Assembly (NCBI GenBank): GCA_025358055.1
Contig: JANYKV010000114.1
Span: 1-64,000, forward strand
Source of the DNA: Gemmatimonadota bacterium
Lineage (GTDB): Bacteria > Gemmatimonadota > Gemmatimonadetes > Gemmatimonadales > GWC2-71-9
Direction: 5' to 3'
DNA: 64,000 bases
Under the pieces are notes generated by a model, which did no database searches, was not told the DNA's origin, and saw nothing but the letters and a program-made list of their open reading frames with translations. Shown here in pieces: positions 1 to 8,584 of the stretch. The number at the start of each line of letters is the position of its first letter. The first letter of the stretch is position 1. The position numbers were made by a program, and so were the translations under genes.

Positions 1-60
1 GCTACCGGAGGACGATCGGCAATGTGGGCCTCAATTCGCCTCCCGGCCCTGGCGCCAGGG

Positions 61-2664
61 TCACGGCGTCGATCGGGGAGGTGGTCCGATATTCACCCGC
101 AACTCCAGACCCTTGACCACAGCACCCTCTTTGGAGGCAGCCATTGTAAAACGGACTGGTTCGGCTGAGCACTCCGTGTCGGCGAGGTATTTCTCGTCCA
201 GATGGATTTCATATTCCCCCGGCTTCAACCCCATCAAATAGAAATCACCGTCGGTGAAGGTGACGAGATTCTGCTCCCATCCAGTGGACAGATTTCGGAG
301 CGTGAGTGAAATGCCGCCCAGACCCTTCGGGCCTGCGACTTCGCCTCCCCGAATGACCCTACCTTCAAGCGTCCCCCCCGGGGCGATCGGGATGTCGAGC
401 GGCCGGTAGCGATTCGGTCCCGGCTCGATACGCACTCCCGCGAGTTCGGGCACCCAGAGCGGAGAGGGCAGCGTGGTGGAATCGACTACAACGGTAATGG
501 GGTCAAACGGCAGCAAATCCCAGATCCGATATGCCCCTCTGGAATCGGAGATGGCATTTACCATCCCGGCCCGGATGCGGACTCCCGCAATCAGCTCCTC
601 GCCCGGGTCGTAGCGCCCATTTCCGTTCTCATCGAGGAATACCCGACCGGCAACACCGGCTCGCTGAACCGACGGACCGGCGGAGAAGCTGACGGCGTTG
701 CCTTGGTGTTGGTAAAGCACAGAGCCTTGGACGAACTGGCTCGCCGAAGTTCCACCCTCGCCGGCCGTGACGGTGGTGTAGGAACGCACCGAGGGGAAGG
801 CGCTGGTCATGACGAGGCTTAAGGCTGGTGAAGAGCCGCGCCTCCAGGCAACACCCGTCTCCAACCTCAGACCACCGGTGACCGAGCGGGAGACGTAGAC
901 TGCGACGGCATTGGGTCGGAGGTTCCCCTCTGACTCGAACAAGGTTCTCGCTGCGAGGGAGCCGAGGAAGGGACCCAGACGCGGTCGCGGGAGGACAAAG
1001 GTATTCAGGGTCAAGAACGTATGACTGAGCGTGGCCCCGGGAGCGATTACATCGTGCTCGAATCGCACGCTGGGCAGTAGCTGAATCTCATCTCGTTGGA
1101 CCGATACGCCGATTCGAGCACTCGTCTGAGATCCTGTTGCCGACCGGGCTTGGTCGATGCTTGCGTCGAAATAGAGCGAGCTTCCCGATCCCGGTCGGGC
1201 GAACGCCTGCAGGGTCAACTGAGAAGTGCGGCCGGCCGGTGTAAGGATGGGTGCGATGATTCCCTGAGCGTATTGGTCGTACTCCGCGGAGACGCGGAGG
1301 TCAACTGTGGGCTCAAAGCGCACCGCACCGCGAACCACGGCGTTACCCACGCCTTCGAGTTGAAGGGCCCATGCGTTACCAATCCCACCTGAGATGGTGG
1401 CATATGGGTGAAACAGATTGGCGAGTGTGTCGCGACGGAAATGATCGAGGCCCGCCGCGACGGTCCATCGTGAACCGAGACCGTATCTCAAGTCGAGATT
1501 CGTTGTGTGGGAGCAGAGCGTCGTGCGGCATTCTCCAGCCGAGAGCGCGTATTCGAAGTGGTTTTTCGGTAAAAGGTCGCTGATGACGTGATATGTTTGG
1601 TTGAACTGACGCACCTCACCAAACGGACCGTACGCGACAAAATCCACGGGGTTTTCCCCGTACTGCACGGGGACGTCCACCGAGAACCGACCCAACGCGT
1701 CCGCCGAATCGAGGTTGATCAGGCGCCCGCCCCGGTAGGCTTCGATCTGCCATCCGGGCCCGATCAGACCGGCGAACGGCACGTTGCCGAGAAAGGTCGG
1801 GCGAGTGTATGGGGCGTTCGAGATCGAGAAGCCCCGCAGAGACCGGGCCCGGGGGCCCGTGGCGATCGCGTCGCCGAGCCGGAGCTGGGTGAGCCAAGGG
1901 TTTTCTCGCCACACGCCAGTCCAGGAGGCGTCGGTGCGGGTAGCTCCACCCCGTCCGCGATTCGCCGAGGCCACGCCGACCTCGAGAGATCCACCGAGCA
2001 CATCTGCGCCCAATCCACCCGAAAACGTGGTCTGCTTCCAAATATCTCGGCTCGGGGCAAGGACCGAGTAGTCGAGCACGAGGCCGTCGAGGTAGGGACG
2101 ATCGAGGCCAACGGAGATCTCAGGGCCGACGGCACGACGACTCACCAGCGCTCGACGACTCGCCTCTCGGGCGAGCCGCCGGCCCACGGGAAGCGCACTG
2201 GGGTCGAGTATGGACACGGAGAGGTCACGCCAGTTCACATCCACCGAGAAATCGAGCAATTTCGCGAGCAGTCCCACATTGAGGTAGAACTCTCGGCCCC
2301 GGTAAATCATCTGACGGGTAGGCAACAGAACGCTTTTCTTCCCCAGTCTGAGGGTGTCGCTCATCGCGCGGAGCGCGAAGCGCACATTCCCGGGTTGCAA
2401 CTTGGCTTCGAACCAGCCGCCTTCCACGTTGATGACCTGGATCTCAGCTAGCTCGAACAAGTCAGTGAGCGGAAGGAGTGCGTCGTTCCCGATCCGCAGC
2501 GCGGGCAGCGTTCGGGACACCAGGCGCCCCAGACGGACTTCCACCAGCGCATCAGTGATCGAATCGACCGGTGTCTGCGCTCCAACGGGAGCACCGAGAG
2601 CGACGGCGAGGAACCCGATATACCAGAAATGGCGTCGGAAAGCCGAGAAATAACGGGAAAGCAT
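61..2664 (-). CDS. Outer-membrane fimbrial usher-like protein with extra C-terminal beta-sandwich domains
   Basis: An 867-aa secreted protein with a signal peptide over about residues 1-30 (ends VGAQ). A short periplasmic part is followed by a long stretch rich in alternating beta strands (about 190-670), as expected for the barrel of a pilus usher that exports and assembles subunits handed over by a chaperone. From about residue 675 there is an acidic loop (DENGNGRYDPGEE) typical of SdrD_B/CnaB-like sandwiches, and from about 765 a carboxypeptidase-regulatory-like domain. It is the last gene of a four-gene operon, 14 nt after the chaperone gene. Usher assignment rests on architecture plus neighbours; sequence similarity to classical FimD/PapC is low, so it probably belongs to a divergent or archaic usher clade. 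The carboxy-terminal sandwiches resemble usher plug/CTD modules but are unusually large. Confidence 0.8.
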   Translation of the reverse strand: MLSRYFSAFRRHFWYIGFLAVALGAPVGAQTPVDSITDALVEVRLGRLVSRTLPALRIGNDALLPLTDLFELAEIQVINVEGGWFEAKLQPGNVRFALRAMSDTLRLGKKSVLLPTRQMIYRGREFYLNVGLLAKLLDFSVDVNWRDLSVSILDPSALPVGRRLAREASRRALVSRRAVGPEISVGLDRPYLDGLVLDYSVLAPSRDIWKQTTFSGGLGADVLGGSLEVGVASANRGRGGATRTDASWTGVWRENPWLTQLRLGDAIATGPRARSLRGFSISNAPYTRPTFLGNVPFAGLIGPGWQIEAYRGGRLINLDSADALGRFSVDVPVQYGENPVDFVAYGPFGEVRQFNQTYHVISDLLPKNHFEYALSAGECRTTLCSHTTNLDLRYGLGSRWTVAAGLDHFRRDTLANLFHPYATISGGIGNAWALQLEGVGNAVVRGAVRFEPTVDLRVSAEYDQYAQGIIAPILTPAGRTSQLTLQAFARPGSGSSLYFDASIDQARSATGSQTSARIGVSVQRDEIQLLPSVRFEHDVIAPGATLSHTFLTLNTFVLPRPRLGPFLGSLAARTLFESEGNLRPNAVAVYVSRSVTGGLRLETGVAWRRGSSPALSLVMTSAFPSVRSYTTVTAGEGGTSASQFVQGSVLYQHQGNAVSFSAGPSVQRAGVAGRVFLDENGNGRYDPGEELIAGVRIRAGMVNAISDSRGAYRIWDLLPFDPITVVVDSTTLPSPLWVPELAGVRIEPGPNRYRPLDIPIAPGGTLEGRVIRGGEVAGPKGLGGISLTLRNLSTGWEQNLVTFTDGDFYLMGLKPGEYEIHLDEKYLADTECSAEPVRFTMAASKEGAVVKGLELRVNIGPPPRSTP

Positions 2665-2678
2665 CGCGCGTCACCGCT

Positions 2679-3515
2679 CTATCGCTCTGACGGCAAAACG
2701 ACGGCGATGGAATCCCGCACGGGCTTGATTGGCAAGACGGACTCCGCCGGCAGGTCTTCGCGGTCGCTCGTCACCTCGACATGGAGCACATAGCGACCCG
2801 GCGGGAGGCCGGCGATGCCGCAGCGGAACCGTGGGGCAATGTCCAGGTAGACCGCGATAGGGTTCGAGAAGCGGGCGACGATCTGGCCCGCGTCGTTCAC
2901 AAGAGTGCCACGAACCGTCCCGAGGAACGCGGCAGAGCCTTGGCGCACGAATTTGCCCCGAACCTCGAGTGAATCTCCAATCGTCTTCGCGCTGATGTCG
3001 CTCAGCGTCACTCCCGTCTGGAGCCGACCCTTCCGATATTGGAGGGGAAGAATGGTCCGAACCTCGAGGTTCAACCCCACGTTGATTTTCGTGGTGTCGA
3101 TACCTGCAACCGCGACAGCCCCCCCCTTGGCGCTCACCGCAATACGCGACCAGTACTCCCCATCGGCGAGTCCGGCCGGAGGGCGGGCCAGCAGGCGAAT
3201 GATCTGTTTTTCCTGCGGGTAGAGCGTCAGGCGACGAGGAAACGCCTCGATCCATTCCGCCGCTGAGGGCTGAGTCGAATCGCGTGATTCCGGGGTTCGC
3301 AGCTCGAACTCGCCGGTCGAATCGGTTCCGGGATAGCCGAAAAAGGTCGTGATCGTGATCTCGGCCGGCGTGCTGTTGGGATTGTAGAGAGTCATCGAAG
3401 TACTCCGCGTACGATGATCCATGAACACCTGATGCGGAGCGATCATGACTCCCTGCGCGTGGAGCCCGAGCGGGACGCCGATGGTGAGGGAAGCGAGGGC
3501 GGCGAGGCGGGTCAT
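2679..3515 (-). CDS. Periplasmic pilus-assembly chaperone (PapD-like)
   Basis: A 278-aa protein. The start at 3515 was chosen because the ATG overlaps the stop of the upstream pilin-like gene (TGATG) and opens a clear signal peptide (MTRLAALASL...GLHAQG). The first mature domain has the PapD-family pattern: an early basic residue before a beta strand (DHRTRSTSMTLYNPN), then the G1-like region with YPQEKQIIRLL. A second immunoglobulin-like domain follows (about 150-270). Chaperones of this type donate a strand to pilus subunits and deliver them to the usher, which is the next gene. A longer in-frame extension to 4049 runs through the pilin-like gene and was rejected as a shadow. Confidence 0.85.
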   Translation of the reverse strand: MTRLAALASLTIGVPLGLHAQGVMIAPHQVFMDHRTRSTSMTLYNPNSTPAEITITTFFGYPGTDSTGEFELRTPESRDSTQPSAAEWIEAFPRRLTLYPQEKQIIRLLARPPAGLADGEYWSRIAVSAKGGAVAVAGIDTTKINVGLNLEVRTILPLQYRKGRLQTGVTLSDISAKTIGDSLEVRGKFVRQGSAAFLGTVRGTLVNDAGQIVARFSNPIAVYLDIAPRFRCGIAGLPPGRYVLHVEVTSDREDLPAESVLPIKPVRDSIAVVLPSER

Positions 3516-3973
3516 CAAAATACGACTACCGTCAGGATGACGGTCGCCGTGTAGCTGCCGATGGTCTGCACTGGGGATGGATTGACCTGTCCACCGAGGA
3601 AAATCCAATACTTGGCGTTCGTGTTGAGAACGAAAGTCGTTGTGACATTGGGATTGAAGATGAGTTGAGGGGAGCCCGATACACCGTCCTGCGCGACTCC
3701 ATCCGTAGTTCGGAAGGTGATCGGCATGGTGGCCCCGGCGGGTCCGTTCAATCTCGTGGGCAACGTAAATGTCAGTCGAATCTTTTTGGTCAGGATTCCC
3801 ACCCCCTCGAACCAACCGCTCCGCACTGGGTCCGTCGGGGCCACGGCCGTCGCCACTCCCTGCATCACGGTTCCGAAATCGAGATCGCGCTTGCCCACCA
3901 GCGTCACTTGCGCTGTAAGTGTGCCGGCCAGTCCAAGGCTCAGCATCGTGAGAAGCAGCAATCGCCGCGGCAT
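3515..3973 (-). CDS. Secreted pilin-like subunit, second of two (DUF4402-like)
   Basis: A 152-aa protein with a signal peptide (about 1-21, ...LTAQ). The mature chain starts with VTLVGKRDLDFGTVMQG, closely matching the pattern 'xNLDFGxVxxG' of the neighbouring DUF4402 protein, and ends in a hydrophobic beta strand (SYTATVILTVVVF), as pilus subunits of chaperone-usher systems do. It lies 92 nt after the first pilin-like gene and overlaps the chaperone gene by one base. It could be an adaptor, tip or minor subunit, since it is shorter and less Ala/Thr-rich than the upstream subunit. Function is inferred from operon position and fold pattern. Confidence 0.75.
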   Translation of the reverse strand: MPRRLLLLTMLSLGLAGTLTAQVTLVGKRDLDFGTVMQGVATAVAPTDPVRSGWFEGVGILTKKIRLTFTLPTRLNGPAGATMPITFRTTDGVAQDGVSGSPQLIFNPNVTTTFVLNTNAKYWIFLGGQVNPSPVQTIGSYTATVILTVVVF

Positions 3974-4065
3974 GCCTCGGGCCTTCGGTTCGGGGAGTTC
4001 GCGCGCCGACGAGGTGAAGATAGCCGACGCCGTCAGCGCGGGAACACACCGAAAGGCTCGCGTTC

Positions 4066-4566
4066 TCAGTAGGTGACTGTGAGCGTCACACTACCGGTGT
4101 AGGTGCCGGCTGGCTGATTTGACGGGGGCGTGACGGTCGCGCCCACGAAAGTGAACATGTTGCCAGTCGCGCTGAATGTACCCGGTGTCACGGCGGCCGA
4201 GGGGATAAACGCGGTGCCACCGACCTGGGAGTTGATCGTGTTCCAATATCCGGTCCAGGTGCCGATGGTCAGCGTGTTCACGCCAGAGGCAAGCGTGGGG
4301 GGAAGGGTGAACGTCATCTTGGCCGGGGCGCTGGCCTGCCCGGTGATGCTGAACGAACCCGCGGCCGCCGCCGTCGCCGCGATCGTGGCGTTGACACCGG
4401 GGAATACGTTACCGAAATCGAGGTTTTGGTTTGCCGTGACGTTGATCGGTGCCTGCACGACGGCCCGCGCAGTGATATTCGCGGTATTGGTCTGGGCCGA
4501 GGCAGTCGAGGCACCTAGGCTCAAGCCCAGAGCCATGACTGCCGATACTGCTGGAACGATACGCAT
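4066..4566 (-). CDS. Major pilin-like subunit, DUF4402 family
   Basis: A 166-aa protein. The start at 4566 is preferred over the upstream in-frame ATG at 4671 because GGGAGAGG lies just upstream and a clean signal peptide follows (MRIVPAVSAVMALGLSLGAS... cleavage after ASAQ). The mature chain is Ala/Thr/Asn-rich, carries NQNLDFGNVFPG near its N terminus and ends with YTGSVTLTVTY, the alternating C-terminal strand typical of DUF4402 and spore-coat-U/pilin-like subunits. It is the first gene of the operon and so probably the most highly expressed, fitting a major structural subunit. Confidence 0.8.
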   Translation of the reverse strand: MRIVPAVSAVMALGLSLGASTASAQTNTANITARAVVQAPINVTANQNLDFGNVFPGVNATIAATAAAAGSFSITGQASAPAKMTFTLPPTLASGVNTLTIGTWTGYWNTINSQVGGTAFIPSAAVTPGTFSATGNMFTFVGATVTPPSNQPAGTYTGSVTLTVTY

Positions 4567-4610
4567 TGCCCTCTCCCTGCTGGAGTGTGTGTGGTTGCAC
4601 GGTCTAGCCT

Positions 4611-4630
4611 CGGGAAGTTGCCGCTTCCCG
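4611..4630 (-). promoter_or_regulatory. Hairpin in the pilus-operon leader
   Basis: A perfect 7-bp inverted repeat (CGGGAAG / CTTCCCG) with a 6-nt loop lies 45 nt upstream of the first pilin start, inside what should be the mRNA leader. It has no T-run, so it is not an obvious terminator. It could stabilise the leader or control translation. No protein or RNA family is recognised. Confidence 0.35.
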
Positions 4631-4687
4631 TCAGTAGGGGGTTGGGCAAAGCGTGTGCCAGGGTGAAACAAGAGGCGGTGTAGTGAC

Positions 4688-4741
4688 GAGTTAATGAACT
4701 CACCTTATTCGTAAGTCATTATTTCATTTGTGCTTAAATGA
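4688..4741. promoter_or_regulatory. AT-rich divergent control region with two inverted repeats
   Basis: Between the pilus operon (-) and the small secreted gene (+) lies a stretch much richer in A/T than its surroundings. It contains GAGTT-AATG-AACTC (4688-4701) and TCATTT-GTGCTT-AAATGA (4724-4741). Both are plausible dyad operators or promoter elements for divergent transcription. No convincing -35/-10 pair could be assigned for either direction. Confidence 0.4.
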
Positions 4742-4788
4742 GACTGACGATGTTCGGAAAGTGTATATCACAGTAAGGATGATGCGGG

Positions 4789-5253
4789 ATGAGTAAGAAG
4801 GTCCGCCTCCCACAGCGCAGCAATTTGCGCTCCTTCTTCGGTCTCCGAGCTCCCCTGTCCGCCGGAGCCGCTGTTCTCCGGCTTCTGGCATTCGTCCTCT
4901 TTTTTTTCCCCGCGCCTCTTGGAGCCCAGTCCGGTAGCCCCACGTCGCTGACCGCGACAGCCCGGGTGGTCGTGACGCAGCCGGCCTGGGAAGTGGTTCG
5001 GGTGGTCGGGGCCGGTTTGCAGGAATTGGCGCTGCGTCGGCTCGAACCTCCCTCGGGGACTACGCGCCCGATGACTCTGGCGGGTACTCGTTTCGCCGTG
5101 ATCCGCCTCCTCGCCTCTCCGGTGCCGACTCCACGGCCTCGGCGGGACGCCAAGGCGGCCTCATCCGCGAATCCTGATCTTGCGACCCTCCGGCCCCCGG
5201 TAGTCAAGCAGCCAAACCTCATCGTCATCGAAGTGAACTATCTGCGCAACTGA
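4789..5253 (+). CDS. Small secreted protein divergent from the pilus operon
   Basis: A 154-aa protein with a basic N terminus and a hydrophobic segment (about 29-45) ending PLGAQ, which reads as a signal peptide or anchor. AAGGA sits 9 nt before the ATG. The mature part starts with TATARVVVTQPAWEVV and ends with a beta-strand-like LIVIEVNYLRN. Both ends faintly resemble the pilin-like proteins across the promoter (ITARAVVQAP... and ...LTVTY), but the middle is Pro/Arg-rich and lacks the LDFG motif. No family recognised. A role as an accessory or regulatory factor of the pilus is only suggested by position. Confidence 0.6.
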   Translation: MSKKVRLPQRSNLRSFFGLRAPLSAGAAVLRLLAFVLFFFPAPLGAQSGSPTSLTATARVVVTQPAWEVVRVVGAGLQELALRRLEPPSGTTRPMTLAGTRFAVIRLLASPVPTPRPRRDAKAASSANPDLATLRPPVVKQPNLIVIEVNYLRN

Positions 5254-5386
5254 AGGATCGGTATCGGTCGGCTCCCAACCGCAGGTTGCAGATTCCCCCC
5301 CTCGTAGTTTCCGTTCCGCGATACGATCGTCACCTTTGCCGAGCGGCCGTAGGTAGCTGGTCGACTTATTCCAACCGGGGGTTCTC

Positions 5387-5866
5387 ATGAATTTCGTCGT
5401 GCAACGTCTCGTCGCTCTTGCGGTGCCTATGCTCGTGATGGGGTCGAGCATGGAAGCGCAGGCGGTACCAAATTTCAGCGGCACGTGGTCGCTGGACGCG
5501 GCCAAGAGTGATTTTGGTCAGATGCCTGCGCCATCCAAGCGGGTGGACATCATCGACCAAAAGGGTGACTTGATCAAAATCAAACGGAGCACGACCGCTC
5601 CCCAGGGTGAGAGTACCACTGATCTGACCTACGGCACCGACGGGAAGGAATACACCAATACCATCCAGGGGAATCCAGCGAAGAGCACTGGAAAATGGGA
5701 TGGGGCGGTGCTCGTCCTTACCACGGTCCTTGCGACCCCCAATGGGGAAGTCACAGTTACCGACCATTACGAGCTTTCGCCCGACGGAAAGATGCTCACG
5801 ATCAACCGCACGTTTGCTTCAGGGATGGGCGATGTGCAGCAAAAAATTGTGATGGCAAAGCAATAA
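5387..5866 (+). CDS. Exported protein of unknown function (NFSGTW, lipocalin-like pattern)
   Basis: A 159-aa protein with a signal peptide (about 1-27, ...SMEAQA) and a GGGGG Shine-Dalgarno-like run 5 nt before the ATG. The mature chain begins PNFSGTWSLDAAKSDFG, a motif common at the N terminus of small secreted beta-barrel/lipocalin-like proteins in Acidobacteriota and Gemmatimonadota. The rest alternates beta strands with DGKE/DGKM turns. Ligand and role are unknown. It precedes the helicase gene by only 6 nt, so the two may share a transcript, although nothing links them functionally. Confidence 0.7.
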   Translation: MNFVVQRLVALAVPMLVMGSSMEAQAVPNFSGTWSLDAAKSDFGQMPAPSKRVDIIDQKGDLIKIKRSTTAPQGESTTDLTYGTDGKEYTNTIQGNPAKSTGKWDGAVLVLTTVLATPNGEVTVTDHYELSPDGKMLTINRTFASGMGDVQQKIVMAKQ

Positions 5867-5872
5867 CACGTC

Positions 5873-8470
5873 GTGCACCCTCGTAGAAACCCACAGCTTC
5901 CGCTCGATCCGGCCGCGTACCGCGCGGCTTACCATCCGCGCGGCCGTGTCATTGTCATCGCTCCTACGCGGGCGGCCTGTGAAACCATCGAACTTGCGCT
6001 GGGGGTGCGGGTAGAGACCGTTCTCGAACGCGAGCATGGCGCCGAATTGCTGGAATGGGCCTCCGCTGGGAAGGCCTTTGGGATAGTGGCAGGGACCGGG
6101 ACGGGAAAGACGCTCGGGATTCGCGTCATAGCCGAGGCGATTCTGCAAGAGAGTCTTCGGTACGGCGTGGTGAACCGGGAGCGGGAGGCCACGCCGGAGA
6201 CACCGACCTGGAACGTCGTGATCGTGACGACCGGTATTGCACGCCGGTGGTTTCAGGACGATCTAATCAGCCACCACGACACGCTGGTGGTCGATGAAAT
6301 TCACCAAACGTCCGCGGAGCTCGAACTGTGCCTCGCGTTGGGGAAGCGGGCAGGTTGTCGTTTCATCTGGCTCAGTGCGACTGTGGACCCGGCATTCTAC
6401 GCGACGTATCTCCAGAGCGCGGAAGTCCTCGAGACAAGTGCTTTTGACCCGCGCCTCCGGGCGCGTGTCGAGGTGCTTTCGAAGCAACCGGACGAGTTCC
6501 TGGACGACCGGTACATCCGCCGGGTGGTTCGGGACCGCCGTGGGGTGGCGGTGTTCGTCCCGACTCGGGCCGAGGTCGAGCGTTTGGCAGTGAGCCTGGG
6601 TGAGCGATGGCCCAAACTTCACGCGGCGTTCTACCACGGGGGCGAGCCGATTCGGGTGATCCGGCCTTTTCTTGAAGGGGAGGTCGAGAAGCCGTTTTTG
6701 CTTGCCATGACGGCCGCGGGCCAGTCTGCACTCAATATCCCGGGTCTCGACACCGTCGTTATCTACGATGCGCGTTACGGGAACGTCGTCGATCGGGGCC
6801 GAAACGTATTGCATCGGCTCTACCTCGGCGCCAACGAAATTCTTCAGATGGCGGGTCGGGTGCACGGAAGAGTCGCGCGGGGGGAGGTCACGATTCTGAG
6901 TGACCGCACTCTCGAGTTCGAGCATCTTCGCCCTACCCCACCCGAATTTCAGCTGGCCGGCGACGCGGAACGCGTGGCGTTGACCTGCGCGGCAATTGGG
7001 GTGGATGCGAGTGAGCTGGATTTGCCCGTCCCGCTCGATCGGACGGCGTATCGCCGGGCGGTGGCGGTGCTCGCAGCGCGGGGTCTAATAGAAAACGGCA
7101 GGTTGACGGAGCACGGCAAGGAGGTCGAGGCTTTACCGGTGGAACGCCCGTGGGCGGAGCTCTTGGTGCATGCGGAATCGGCTGTCCTGCCGCTCGTGGC
7201 CGTCACCTCCAACATCGAATCGTTGCACCGGATGACGCGCGAGGAGCGGAGTCTCGATGGAGTGGTGGCCAACGGCAGCGATCATCTGACGACCTACAAC
7301 CTGTACGCGGAGGCGGTGAACCGGTATGGGTTTCTGGGTGAGGTGTATGGCTTGCCTCGACATCTCTTCGAAGAAGGTTTGGCCGAGTGGGCCTCAGAGC
7401 GTGGGGTGTTGATGAAGGTCATCGAGGATGCTGCCCTCGGCGTGGCCTCCGTGTACCGGGCTTTGGACCTGCCGCTTCCGCGACAGTTTGGCTATGCCAC
7501 AAAGGAGCTTCGCGCCCAGTTCTCAGCATTGATCGCCAAGGTCATGCCGTTCGACCTGGTGATCGATGGACATACGGCCGATGGGCAGGAGGCCAGGGTC
7601 TCGAAAACGTCGGTAGCGGGAAGCTGGGGTCCCATCGCCGGCTCCCTACGCTTTTTCGCGGATCGGTTCGGCGTTCCCCGGGCATCGATCGAAGGCACCA
7701 CGCTGAGTTACGATCTGATTCGGACCAATGCGACGTGGAGCCCTCCTACAGTGTTGGTGGGAGGGGCACGGAAACATCAAGGCATCGCGCTGGAAAGTCG
7801 ATTGCACTACTTCGGATTTGAATTGGAGACGAGCGTAACGCCGGTAGACGGTGCGATTCCTCTGGAGCTTCACGAACCAGCGCGGGACGGGTTAGCACTG
7901 GCGCTTCTGTCCGGACAGACAGTGCATCCCAATCAAGGAGTGCTGCGCAAATCGGTGGCCGAGGCGAGCGAGCTATGGCGACGATCGGGAGGATCGCTGC
8001 TGGAGCTTTCTGACGCCGCGATCCGGGCACGCATTCGCTCACAACTCGAAAGAGTGTCGAGTTGGAAGGATTTTCTTCGGGCTCCCGTTTCTCTCGACCT
8101 CGTGGGCTTGGTATCTCCCGAACAACGCTTGGCTCTCGAGACTCTCCCGCGAATGGTTCGGCTGCTGGGGGACGCGATTCCCTTGGAGTATGCCGTGGCG
8201 GCTGGAGTGGGAATCGTACGGCTTCAGCTTCGTGAGGGGCAGGCGCGTCGCCTTACTATGGCGGAGGTCCCGGTGCTCGATCGGCCGGTGCGGTTTGCCG
8301 TGGCGCGAGGAAACGACCCGCCCCTCCTGGCCGACTCGTTGAGTGAACTGCAGGCCCTGCTTCGCGACGCGGCGAGTCGAGGTCACCCCCGCCATCATGA
8401 GCGGCAGAAAGTGCGCGGTAAAGGCGGAATGGGCGGCCGTGACGGCCGCGGCGGGCGCCGGGGGCGTTGA
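5873..8470 (+). CDS. DExH-box ATP-dependent helicase, HrpA/HrpB-like, with RG-rich tail
   Basis: An 865-aa SF2 helicase starting at a GTG six bases after the previous stop. Motifs visible in order: Walker A GTGTGKT (74-80), DEIH (141-144), LSAT (167-170), a helicase-C strand at about 224-232, and motif VI QMAGRVHGR (325-333). These place it with DEAH/RHA helicases, which unwind RNA or remodel RNA-protein complexes. The long C-terminal part (about 350-830) shows no domain I can name and does not obviously match the HrpB C-terminal region. The last 20 residues are a basic Gly/Arg tail (RGKGGMGGRDGRGGRRGR) of the kind that binds RNA. No toxin, CRISPR or defence partner lies nearby, so the cellular substrate is open. 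Confidence 0.85.
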   Translation: MHPRRNPQLPLDPAAYRAAYHPRGRVIVIAPTRAACETIELALGVRVETVLEREHGAELLEWASAGKAFGIVAGTGTGKTLGIRVIAEAILQESLRYGVVNREREATPETPTWNVVIVTTGIARRWFQDDLISHHDTLVVDEIHQTSAELELCLALGKRAGCRFIWLSATVDPAFYATYLQSAEVLETSAFDPRLRARVEVLSKQPDEFLDDRYIRRVVRDRRGVAVFVPTRAEVERLAVSLGERWPKLHAAFYHGGEPIRVIRPFLEGEVEKPFLLAMTAAGQSALNIPGLDTVVIYDARYGNVVDRGRNVLHRLYLGANEILQMAGRVHGRVARGEVTILSDRTLEFEHLRPTPPEFQLAGDAERVALTCAAIGVDASELDLPVPLDRTAYRRAVAVLAARGLIENGRLTEHGKEVEALPVERPWAELLVHAESAVLPLVAVTSNIESLHRMTREERSLDGVVANGSDHLTTYNLYAEAVNRYGFLGEVYGLPRHLFEEGLAEWASERGVLMKVIEDAALGVASVYRALDLPLPRQFGYATKELRAQFSALIAKVMPFDLVIDGHTADGQEARVSKTSVAGSWGPIAGSLRFFADRFGVPRASIEGTTLSYDLIRTNATWSPPTVLVGGARKHQGIALESRLHYFGFELETSVTPVDGAIPLELHEPARDGLALALLSGQTVHPNQGVLRKSVAEASELWRRSGGSLLELSDAAIRARIRSQLERVSSWKDFLRAPVSLDLVGLVSPEQRLALETLPRMVRLLGDAIPLEYAVAAGVGIVRLQLREGQARRLTMAEVPVLDRPVRFAVARGNDPPLLADSLSELQALLRDAASRGHPRHHERQKVRGKGGMGGRDGRGGRRGR

Positions 8471-8584
8471 ACGAGTTACCCGCACTCTTCCACCTTCCGC
8501 AACCCTTTCTCCTGTCGTAGTTTCCTCGATGTTCCCGATTGTATCCAAATTGTCGGCCGCCCGCCTGTGACATCGAGGCTTCCC

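Noticed and set aside
1588-2451. A 287-codon + strand frame inside the usher gene
   Set aside because: Antisense shadow with Arg/Glu/His-rich composition and no ribosome site; the minus strand clearly encodes the usher.
5305-5327. Promoter for the exported protein at 5387 (TAGTTT, TACGAT boxes; TCGTAGTTTCC also upstream of 8585)
   Set aside because: No -35 element at acceptable spacing for either box; the shared 11-mer may be chance.
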